Position numbers and translations under genes: made by a program
Shown: positions 8,910 through 16,587 of the stretch, piece after piece
Layout of the letters: each line of letters begins with the position of its first letter
How positions within the stretch are numbered: the stretch's first letter is position 1
Source: Candidatus Poseidoniaceae archaeon
Lineage (GTDB): Archaea > Thermoplasmatota > Poseidoniia > Poseidoniales > Poseidoniaceae
NCBI GenBank assembly: GCA_022425585.1
Contig: JAKMFF010000347.1
Coordinates: 1-16,587, forward strand
Length of the DNA: 16,587 nucleotides
Direction of reading: 5' to 3'
Notes under the pieces: model-generated
The model's database searches: none
What the model saw: only the letters and a program-made list of their open reading frames with translations
Told to the model about the DNA's origin: nothing

Positions 8910-10046
8910 TCATGCATCAGATACTCTGATCACTCTAGTTGTCCTGTAACCTTGCAACATTTTGACAAACTTTCGCTCTCTGAATTCCAGGTCGAGTTCG
9001 CTGTCTCCAGTATCTATTCTTACATTTGCCAAACCGGTTAACTTTGCCGGAGTAGCAACACCTAATACTGAACTGATGCCGATTAACCGAAGCACGGTTG
9101 GTGAAAGTTGTAGGTTGCCTCGGCCAATTAAGAATCCTTGACCGCCCATTGGAGACAGAAGGAGTATTTTGTTACCTTTATGTTGTTGTAATATGTCAAT
9201 TATTTGCTCTTCATTTAGGTCCGCGTAGACCTTATCTTTATGTTGTATGTCTATCCCTAACAGTGTTAAATCTTGATTAAGTATCTCTCCAATCATTCTA
9301 AGGGTTCCACCACTACCCCAAACTACCATTAAATCTGCATCCGATTCGATTAAATCGCCGATGTGTGCTGCTAAACCTTCGATTATTTCTTCTTCTGAGG
9401 CTCGCTCAACTTGCTGCTTAGAGCCTTGCATGAATCTGGGGCTTGCAGGAGTTAGTGCTTCGCCATACATTCGAACCTTCCATTCTCCAGCGAGATAGAT
9501 TTCTTCATCTAAGTCCATGACTTCTGTTATTGATGACATTAAGTCCCCAATAGCAAAAGAAAACAAAACCTCTGCTGCCGCATTTGGAGTGGTGGCAAAA
9601 CAACCAGAATGCATTTTCACTCCCCCTGGAACACCTATTAATGGTATTTTTTTATCACCAAGCGCGTTAACTACATCGCGCGTTGTGCCATCTCCTCCAG
9701 CATACAATATTACGTCGACTTCATTGTCGATTAGTTGGTGAACCAAATCATTAGTGTTTAGGGCGGTTGTAGGGTTTGGAGTTTTACCGATTTCATGATA
9801 ATCGAGGTTTGATAACCAGTCTCCACCCATTCTGCCCGACCAAGTGTATATTGCTGGTTTGATATTAGATCTGTTTAACGAGGATTTGAGCAACTCATCA
9901 AATTTAACGATACATTGAGTCATTCTAGGTCCAGCTCTGTCTTGAGCTCCTGCTTCCCGTGCTTCAGCAGCCCTTCCGTCGCTGCCCTTGAACCCTAACC
10001 TACCGCCTAGACCGGCATCTGGGTTGACGACTATACCGACTCGCAT
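8910..10046 (-). CDS. ATP-NAD/AcoX-type kinase (COG3199-like)
   Basis: A 378-residue protein of the NAD kinase/diacylglycerol kinase fold. The N-terminus VGIVVNPDAGLGGRLGFKG and the nucleotide-binding motif GGDGTT at 117-122 (YAGGDGTTRDVVNAL) are the family's signature. PLIGVPGGVKMHSG and LLLSPMGGQGFLIGRGN are further blocks seen in archaeal and bacterial COG3199 proteins. Members are predicted ATP- or polyphosphate-dependent NAD kinases, and some sit in acetoin operons as AcoX. The exact substrate is not proven for this branch, so NADP supply is an inference. It converges on pyrG with no gap and is read divergently from the small acidic gene at 10140. Confidence 0.8.
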   Translation of the reverse strand: MRVGIVVNPDAGLGGRLGFKGSDGRAAEAREAGAQDRAGPRMTQCIVKFDELLKSSLNRSNIKPAIYTWSGRMGGDWLSNLDYHEIGKTPNPTTALNTNDLVHQLIDNEVDVILYAGGDGTTRDVVNALGDKKIPLIGVPGGVKMHSGCFATTPNAAAEVLFSFAIGDLMSSITEVMDLDEEIYLAGEWKVRMYGEALTPASPRFMQGSKQQVERASEEEIIEGLAAHIGDLIESDADLMVVWGSGGTLRMIGEILNQDLTLLGIDIQHKDKVYADLNEEQIIDILQQHKGNKILLLSPMGGQGFLIGRGNLQLSPTVLRLIGISSVLGVATPAKLTGLANVRIDTGDSELDLEFRERKFVKMLQGYRTTRVIRVSDA

Positions 10047-10139
10047 GATACCGGGCTATCTTGGTACTTCATGAAGGTCTGTGTCATTGCTGTAGACAAA
10101 TGAGCAAAGATTTCATTTGCTATACCTGTATGTGTCAAT
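10047..10139. promoter_or_regulatory. divergent promoter region with an inverted repeat
   Basis: This 93-bp gap must hold the promoters of the kinase-like gene (minus) and the acidic protein gene (plus). An inverted repeat AGCAAA-N7-TTTGCT occupies 10103-10121 and could be an operator, but it is short. A TATACC element follows at 10121, about 14-19 bp before the plus-strand ATG, which is close for a TATA box serving that gene. No clear ribosome binding site is seen. Confidence 0.35.
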
Positions 10140-10487
10140 ATGGCGAAACCGCGCGATGTACCCGATTTAGATTCAGCGCTGGAAAAAAGCTTCGCTGAAA
10201 TGAAGATTGGAGAAGAAAATTTCGCTCATAAAGAAGTAACTGAAGATGCTCCAAAAGAGGCGGTTTCAGAGATTGCTTATGGGCAAAAATATACCTCGGA
10301 AAACCAGTCTGGTAAAATTATTGTCAAACCAATAAGGGCTACTAAGAAAGTCATCGAGGATGGTGTGGAAATAGAAGACTTGGTTGTTGATGGGGGTTTG
10401 AAAGAAGTGGATATTTCTAAGCCTGAAACTATCGTCGTTGAATCTCCAACCTCTACGATTGGAGATGACTTTGCCGTTGAATGGTAA
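10140..10487 (+). CDS. small acidic protein of unknown function
   Basis: A 115-residue protein that I do not recognise. It is soluble in character, with no signal peptide or membrane segment and no cysteine. The N-terminal half is charged and probably helical or disordered (PDLDSALEKSFAEMKIGEENFAHKE as two short stretches from residue 8 on). The middle has a strand-like segment, SGKIIVKPIRATKKVIEDG, and the C-terminus ends in DDFAVEW. Asp and Glu clearly outnumber basic residues. The gene lies between a divergent kinase gene and the katG operator, whose Fur box starts only 9 bp after its stop codon, so it is probably transcribed separately from katG. Codon use looks like its neighbours', and a clean ATG start supports a real gene. 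Confidence 0.6.
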   Translation: MAKPRDVPDLDSALEKSFAEMKIGEENFAHKEVTEDAPKEAVSEIAYGQKYTSENQSGKIIVKPIRATKKVIEDGVEIEDLVVDGGLKEVDISKPETIVVESPTSTIGDDFAVEW

Positions 10488-12701
<2,214 letters not shown>

Positions 12702-12707
12702 TTTTTT
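12702..12707 (+). terminator. T-tract after katG, possible partial terminator
   Basis: Six T follow the katG stop codon directly. In archaea this could end a fraction of katG transcripts and lower expression of the regulator gene beginning 15 bp later. There is no hairpin, and the gap is too short for an obvious new promoter, so read-through is expected. Confidence 0.3.
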
Positions 12708-12722
12708 CAAGGTTTGATTGAT

Positions 12723-13097
12723 GTGTCTCCGGCAAGAAATAAGCGGATTACTCGACAAAGGCAGCTAGTCTATGACTGTGTGATTGATCGAAAGGACCAT
12801 CCGTCGGCAAATGAGGTGTTTGTTGATTTGCAAAACTCTGGTATTGGTCTTGCTACGGTCTACCGCCAGTTATCTGCTATGGTTGATGAAGGAATTCTAA
12901 AGTCGTTTGAACATTCGGGGCAAATAAGATATGACCCTCTAGTCACTCCACACGCTCATTTTGTTTGCACGGTGTGTGATAAGATATGGGATGTTGATTT
13001 GCCTGAAAATATTTTTTTAATGACTCCAAATGTTTCTGATGTCGATGTAGATAGCTTGGAATTGACTTGGAAAGGCATTTGTAAGGCGTGTAAATAA
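12723..13097 (+). CDS. Fur-family regulator, PerR-like
   Basis: A 124-residue metal-dependent DNA-binding regulator. The winged-helix part has TRQRQLVYD, HPSANEVF and the recognition helix GLATVYRQL. The metal-sensing residues match PerR positions: His26 (H37 of B. subtilis PerR), Asp71 (D85, in IRYD), His77 and His79 (H91/H93, in HAH) and Asp90 (D104, in KIWD; Fur proteins usually have Glu there). The structural zinc site is complete, with C82/C85 and C120/C123. PerR senses peroxide by iron-catalysed oxidation of its His ligands. The GTG at 12723 is chosen because AAGGT lies 9 nt upstream; a TTG at 12714 is possible but sits directly on that site. Position right after katG with a Fur box in front suggests it represses katG and itself. 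Confidence 0.88.
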   Translation: MSPARNKRITRQRQLVYDCVIDRKDHPSANEVFVDLQNSGIGLATVYRQLSAMVDEGILKSFEHSGQIRYDPLVTPHAHFVCTVCDKIWDVDLPENIFLMTPNVSDVDVDSLELTWKGICKACK

Positions 13098-13118
13098 TCT
13101 TTAACGGATGTATTTGTT

Positions 13119-13796
13119 ATGAAAACTGCAGTAATTACTGGGGCAAGTCGCGGCATTGGTTCAGAATTTGTCGTACGATTACTCGAAAATGGGTGGCGCG
13201 TATATGCTGGTTACAGGCAAGATAAACATCGATTAGATTTGCTGGAAAATGAAAACCTGTTTACTTACCAGTTAGATGTGGTAGATAATGATTCTATTGC
13301 GGCTTTTGCCAGTAATGTCGATCACAGTGTTGATTTGTTGATTAATAATGCTGGAGTGCCTGACGGTCGGTGGCGTAATATCAAAGAAATAGATGATCAT
13401 TGGGCTCTTGATGTCATTAATATTAACTCTCTTGGCCCGGTTAGATTAGTTCGTTCATTGTACGATAAAATGAGTGGTGAAAATCTTTCTACGGTTGTTA
13501 TGATTAGTAGTTTAATGGGCTCAATTGATGATTGTCATTCTGGTAGATCTTATGCTTACCGTGCATCAAAAACCGCATTAAATATGTTCACTATAGCTAT
13601 GAAAAAAGAAGCACTTGAAGATAATATTTCATTCTTAATATTACACCCTGGTTGGGTAAAAACTAGAATGGGTGGCGAAAATGCCCCTGTTGAAATGGAT
13701 ACTAGTGTTGATGGTATGATGAATCTTATTGAGCAGCATAGTTTAGAAGACTCCGGCCGTTTTGTTCAATATGATGGTGTTGATTTGCCTTGGTAA
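13119..13796 (+). CDS. Short-chain dehydrogenase/reductase
   Basis: A classical SDR of 225 residues. The cofactor motif TGASRGIG is at 7-14, LDV at 52-54, NNAG at 76-79, the catalytic Ser at 130/131 (VMISSLMG) and the catalytic pair Tyr147 and Lys151 (YRASK), followed by HPGWVKTRMGG. GYR after the second strand, with an Arg at 33, hints at NADP(H) use. The short C-terminus and HPGWVKT resemble the Sniffer/CsgA (C-factor) group of carbonyl reductases, some of which act in oxidative stress. The substrate cannot be told. It follows the regulator gene by 21 bp and its stop overlaps the next gene's start, so co-transcription with katG and the regulator is likely. Confidence 0.9.
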   Translation: MKTAVITGASRGIGSEFVVRLLENGWRVYAGYRQDKHRLDLLENENLFTYQLDVVDNDSIAAFASNVDHSVDLLINNAGVPDGRWRNIKEIDDHWALDVININSLGPVRLVRSLYDKMSGENLSTVVMISSLMGSIDDCHSGRSYAYRASKTALNMFTIAMKKEALEDNISFLILHPGWVKTRMGGENAPVEMDTSVDGMMNLIEQHSLEDSGRFVQYDGVDLPW

Positions 13797-14146
13797 GTGA
13801 GGCTATACCACAACTCACTTTAGTGATTAAATCAAAGGCTGAAGGGTTTTCAGAAATTATTATTGAGGAAGATAGTAATTTGATTCAAACCCTTTCGATG
13901 TTGTGTTCTTTTTACACTGTTGATGATATGTGCTCATTTCTTTATTCTGATAAATTTCAATCGATGGATCATAAATTATATGATCTGATCTTTGAAATGG
14001 GGCTTTATTCCGACCACCAAGTAACCTTAGATATAATCCCAAGAGGTAAGAATATGACTGTTTGTGATTCAAAAAACACAACCTGTGATTCTCATCAATC
14101 GCTAAAACGGATTATTTTAAACTGGTTGGTTGAGGTAACTAGTTAG
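13790..14146 (+). CDS. unknown 118-residue protein with ubiquitin-like pattern
   Basis: I do not recognise a named family. The order of segments resembles a beta-grasp ubiquitin-like fold: strand LTLVIKSK (9-16), strand SEIIIEED (21-28), helix NLIQTLSMLCSFY (30-42), strand MCSFLYSDKF (47-56), a KLYDL segment (62-66) and strand HQVTLDIIPRG (76-86), much as in ubiquitin's final STLHLVLRLRGG. It does not end at RG but continues with a Cys-containing linker (C92, C99) and a terminal helix (103-116). The start is a TTG overlapping the SDR stop by 7 bp; the only later candidate, GTG at 13823, would cut off the first strand. The stop overlaps that of the converging amidinohydrolase gene by 4 bp. The fold is a guess from pattern alone. 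Confidence 0.6.
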   Translation: MVSEAIPQLTLVIKSKAEGFSEIIIEEDSNLIQTLSMLCSFYTVDDMCSFLYSDKFQSMDHKLYDLIFEMGLYSDHQVTLDIIPRGKNMTVCDSKNTTCDSHQSLKRIILNWLVEVTS

Positions 14147-14952
14147 AAAAATAGTGAGCAGCAAGTAAGGGATCCATCTGCTGCTCTTATTTCACTAAAA
14201 TCTAAAATAATTGTTTCTAAGTTTAAATCCTTTAATGTTTGAAGAACCGTTGGATAGCCTTTAGCAACCAAAACCTTGTTGTCTGGTAGACCAATTGTAT
14301 TGCACCCATAGGTTTCTTCTTCGGGCATCCAAATAATGCGTGAGTTTTCTGGTAGTTCGCCAAAGGCATCTTTGGGTAAATAGCCCTCTGGTGCTAGAAT
14401 TATTTCATCTGTTGGGGTTGAGGCGATGCTTGTTAAGTGAAGTGCTTTATCTGGTATGTCGATTACTCTAAGTTCGTGTCCTAAGTGAGAAAGTAAATCC
14501 CTTAATTCCTCAATTCCTAAATCGTTAGTTCGGGTTGAACGCCCTACGAAAAAGATATCCCCCAAGCGCAGGATGTCGCCTCCATCCATTCTCGCATCAC
14601 CACTCATACGGCAAATCTGCGCACCACCCATTTTGCTGACTAAGAAATCAGAAATTGGTGGTTGTTCTGCAACTCTTGAAGGGTGGCCGGGAACTGGAAG
14701 TAGGACGTGACCATCAACAATTACTGCTTGATCTTCGACAAACAAACAATCTGGGTGGTTGTGGTCTGCTTCAAGCATTGTTACGCTAACTCCACATGAC
14801 TCCAATGCTTCGCGATATTGTTGGTGCTGCATGCGGGCCAAAGCGATATCTTTTGGGCCACTGCCAAAGAAATTAGCTAGTGCTGATTTGTATGAATCTG
14901 GAATGGCACGGACAAGTGCCCGGGGTTTCTGGTCCAAACGAACCGTTGCCAT
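14143..14952 (-). CDS. Dimethylarginine dimethylaminohydrolase-like amidinohydrolase
   Basis: A 269-residue member of the guanidino-group-modifying (pentein) superfamily. Key blocks, numbered from the ATG at 14952: CLFVEDQAV (69-77, with the Glu/Asp substrate contacts), RMDGGDIL (121-128), FFVGRSTRTN (134-143), the catalytic His172 in LHLTS, and the nucleophile Cys264 in DGSLTCCSLFF, which closely matches the DGLLTCCSV end of human DDAH. Such enzymes hydrolyse methylated arginine to citrulline and methylamines, though relatives act on arginine or other guanidines. The frame extends two codons upstream to a TTG, but the ATG is preceded by GGGAT at a suitable distance. No other arginine genes are nearby, so the pathway is unclear. 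The 82-bp gap upstream probably carries its own promoter. Confidence 0.85.
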   Translation of the reverse strand: MATVRLDQKPRALVRAIPDSYKSALANFFGSGPKDIALARMQHQQYREALESCGVSVTMLEADHNHPDCLFVEDQAVIVDGHVLLPVPGHPSRVAEQPPISDFLVSKMGGAQICRMSGDARMDGGDILRLGDIFFVGRSTRTNDLGIEELRDLLSHLGHELRVIDIPDKALHLTSIASTPTDEIILAPEGYLPKDAFGELPENSRIIWMPEEETYGCNTIGLPDNKVLVAKGYPTVLQTLKDLNLETIILDFSEIRAADGSLTCCSLFF

Positions 14953-15034
14953 ATTCAAATCCCGAAGTTGTCCCCTCTTAATGCTTAGCCCAATAATGGA
15001 AAGTCATTTCCGGAAGATGTAAAATAGGCTTTTT

Positions 15035-15712
15035 TTACGGTTTTTCGATATCTTCAACCAAAGTCAATATGTCTTCTTTAACCAAATCAATAATCCAATC
15101 AAAGTCGCCCCACCATATTCTTTGATTACCTTCATGATCTATCAAAACAGTTCCTGTAGAATGATCTATGTTGTAATCCGTTGCTGAGGGGTGATGCCTT
15201 CCTGAAGTGTTGGTCTCAGTCTGATTTTCTTCTATTTTAAAACCAACTCCAAAGTCATTCCAAACCTTGTTCAAGGTCTTCATTTCTTCTGAGTTTGCAT
15301 CGGTATTTGCTACTGTTAAGTGCGTCCAATTAGAATTAGTTCTAGTTTTCCAATCTTCCATAATAGTGGTATTATCACGCCATGGGTCGACTGTTATAGT
15401 GATGAATTCGATTAAATCATGTTGCGACTGGTTAAGGCTTTCAGAAATATATCGCATGTTGTAAGTTACTATTGGGCAAATATCATAGCAATTCGTGAAT
15501 AAAAAGGCAATTACTGTTACTTTACCATCGGTGTTATTTTTGAAATTGTAAGTCTCATTATCACTTGTTAATAAATTAAAATCATCGGTTAATTTTGCAG
15601 GACTGACTATATCGCCGTGGAACTTTGACTCATACTCATCACTAAACCCACCTAGACAGCCTGATGAAAACATCATCAAACAAACCAGCAAAGTTAGTCT
15701 TTTTTCCAGCAT
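15035..15712 (-). CDS. SCO1/SenC-family copper chaperone lipoprotein
   Basis: A 225-residue exported protein. The N-terminus is a short lipoprotein signal: a basic start, hydrophobic LTLLVCLMMF and a lipobox-like SSGC with Cys19 as the anchor. The thioredoxin-like SCO domain follows, with copper ligands Cys75 and Cys79 in FTNCYDICP and His184 in YNIDHSTGTVLID. SCO proteins deliver copper to, or reduce the cysteines of, the CuA site of cytochrome c oxidase, outside the membrane. Seven N-x-S/T sequons in the exposed part fit an archaeal surface glycoprotein. The start lies 9 bp after the stop of the upstream secreted protein gene, with GGGGAG just before the ATG, so the two are translationally coupled. 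Confidence 0.9.
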   Translation of the reverse strand: MLEKRLTLLVCLMMFSSGCLGGFSDEYESKFHGDIVSPAKLTDDFNLLTSDNETYNFKNNTDGKVTVIAFLFTNCYDICPIVTYNMRYISESLNQSQHDLIEFITITVDPWRDNTTIMEDWKTRTNSNWTHLTVANTDANSEEMKTLNKVWNDFGVGFKIEENQTETNTSGRHHPSATDYNIDHSTGTVLIDHEGNQRIWWGDFDWIIDLVKEDILTLVEDIEKP

Positions 15713-15715
15713 GAT

Positions 15716-15721
15716 CTCCCC
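15716..15721 (-). promoter_or_regulatory. Shine-Dalgarno site coupling SCO to the upstream gene
   Basis: On the minus strand GGGGAG lies directly after the TGA stop of the secreted-protein gene and 3 nt before the SCO ATG. Ribosomes finishing the first gene can restart on the second. Confidence 0.5.
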
Positions 15722-16587
15722 TCAGACAGTGGTGCCCAGATATGGTATGTCAATATCTAATTGCATTACATATAATCCTGTGGAAATACATGAAGCATAG
15801 GTAATTCCGTTATGATGTTCTACCGCCCATAAAAATGGCACCCACGAGAATTCATAGAAATCTGATTCTAGAATTACTCCGTCATCTCCATGGGGTAAGT
15901 ACCAAGCCACAGTAGCTTCAGAATAGGTGGCAAACTTATCATCAGGATTGGTTGGAGAAACCAGTGTTTCGATATCTAGTACCCAAAGCCCTGCATGATA
16001 GTGTGAGATGTATAGCCTTCCGTCCCAGCCACCACCATGACTTTGGTCGGTGCTTTCATCTGTTTCGAAATATGCACTGTCAAGATTGTGTGGTGAAAAT
16101 AATAGCCACTCATCTCCATCTGGATTAATTGGGCAGTCTGCGCCATAACAATGGTCTTCTGCCCATGGAATTTCCCAGTCTCTGACAAGTTTCGGTTCAA
16201 ATTTTAATTGCCCGTCAATCATCGTGTAATCGGTTGTGTCTAATAGGTAAATTATCCCTGTACCAACTGAAGTTGAGAGAACTTCAACTGCAGCGGTAGT
16301 CAAGTGAACTGGTTCATCTGAATAACCGACATGGGACAAGTCTAGCATTTCTGGATATGGTTCTGCGTAGTGGATATAAGAAACCCTTCCGCCATTTTCG
16401 TTGCCAGTTGTTCCGCTATCTGGTTGGCCGTCTTCGTCCAAATCAAGGAAATCCATCCACATACCTACTTCTTCTGCTCGCCAACGGCATTGTACTGGGT
16501 TGCCAACACCAGTCTTACACAGAGTTGCGTGAACCGCATACTCTTCTGGTGAATTAACTGGATGAGGTACATCGGTTACATCAGCAA
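15722..16587 (-). CDS. large secreted beta-propeller-like (LVIVD-like) protein, C-terminal part
   Basis: The frame is open from the window's right edge to the TGA at 15722 (288 complete codons before the stop), so the ATG at 16462 is internal and the true start lies outside. The sequence is rich in Trp, Tyr, Asp and Gly and poor in Lys, as in secreted archaeal proteins. Blade-like segments such as GTGIIYLLDTTDY, GRLYISHYHAGLWVLDIET and NGITYASCISTGLYVMQLD repeat a 'visible strand ... GLxVxDI' pattern found in LVIVD-type beta-propellers. DLDEDGQPD resembles a calcium-binding D-x-D-x-D-G loop, and CYGADC and other Cys could form disulfides. The function is unknown; co-transcription with the SCO gene suggests a cell-surface role. 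Confidence 0.7.
   Translation of the reverse strand, partial: ADVTDVPHPVNSPEEYAVHATLCKTGVGNPVQCRWRAEEVGMWMDFLDLDEDGQPDSGTTGNENGGRVSYIHYAEPYPEMLDLSHVGYSDEPVHLTTAAVEVLSTSVGTGIIYLLDTTDYTMIDGQLKFEPKLVRDWEIPWAEDHCYGADCPINPDGDEWLLFSPHNLDSAYFETDESTDQSHGGGWDGRLYISHYHAGLWVLDIETLVSPTNPDDKFATYSEATVAWYLPHGDDGVILESDFYEFSWVPFLWAVEHHNGITYASCISTGLYVMQLDIDIPYLGTTV

Noticed and set aside
15008..15015. Palindrome TTCCGGAA upstream of the DDAH-like gene
   Set aside because: Eight bases with no extended symmetry are expected by chance and no related regulator gene is nearby.
15030..15045. T-runs on the plus strand beyond the SCO stop
   Set aside because: No plus-strand gene ends there; on the minus strand, where the genes lie, they are A-runs and cannot serve as terminators.

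Overview
The window looks like chromosomal DNA of a planktonic archaeon, most likely a marine Thermoplasmatota (Marine Group II/III, Poseidoniales-like). The firmest evidence is a full-length group II chaperonin (thermosome) subunit next to a DnaK without the proteobacterial insertion, a mevalonate-pathway HMG-CoA synthase, an archaeal COG3199-type ATP-NAD kinase homologue, ribosome binding sites of GAGGTG/GGAGGG type, very compact spacing and a low-GC base composition. The lineage is inferred from gene content; no rRNA or ribosomal protein gene is present to settle it.

Layout. (1) Bases 1-155 hold the 3' end of a SemiSWEET/PQ-loop sugar transporter, followed by an oligo-T terminator. (2) Bases 237-6081 are one plus-strand unit: a small-heat-shock-protein-like gene, dnaK, a thermosome subunit and a long HMG-CoA synthase. 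It converges on threonine 3-dehydrogenase (minus, 6078-7130) with a 4-bp stop overlap. (3) A divergent promoter region (7131-7268) separates tdh from pyrG (CTP synthase), which abuts an ATP-NAD/AcoX-type kinase on the minus strand. (4) After a second divergent region come a small acidic orphan protein, a near-perfect Fur box, katG (catalase-peroxidase), a PerR/Fur-type regulator, a short-chain dehydrogenase and a 118-residue protein of unknown function with a ubiquitin-like pattern. (5) The right end is a minus-strand set: a dimethylarginine dimethylaminohydrolase-like amidinohydrolase, a SCO1/SenC copper-chaperone lipoprotein, and the C-terminal part of a large secreted beta-propeller-like protein running off the window.

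Two themes stand out. The first is a protein-folding operon joining an Hsp20-like protein, DnaK and a chaperonin, with no grpE or dnaJ in view. The second is a peroxide-defence cluster: katG is preceded by an operator matching the 19-bp E. coli Fur consensus at 18 positions, and the gene just downstream encodes a Fur-family protein whose metal-site residues are of the peroxide-sensing PerR type. This suggests a bacterial-style, autoregulated peroxide response in an archaeon, perhaps taking in the downstream reductase and the ubiquitin-like protein. No rRNA, tRNA, CRISPR array, insertion sequence or integrase was seen. All gaps between genes are under 150 bp.
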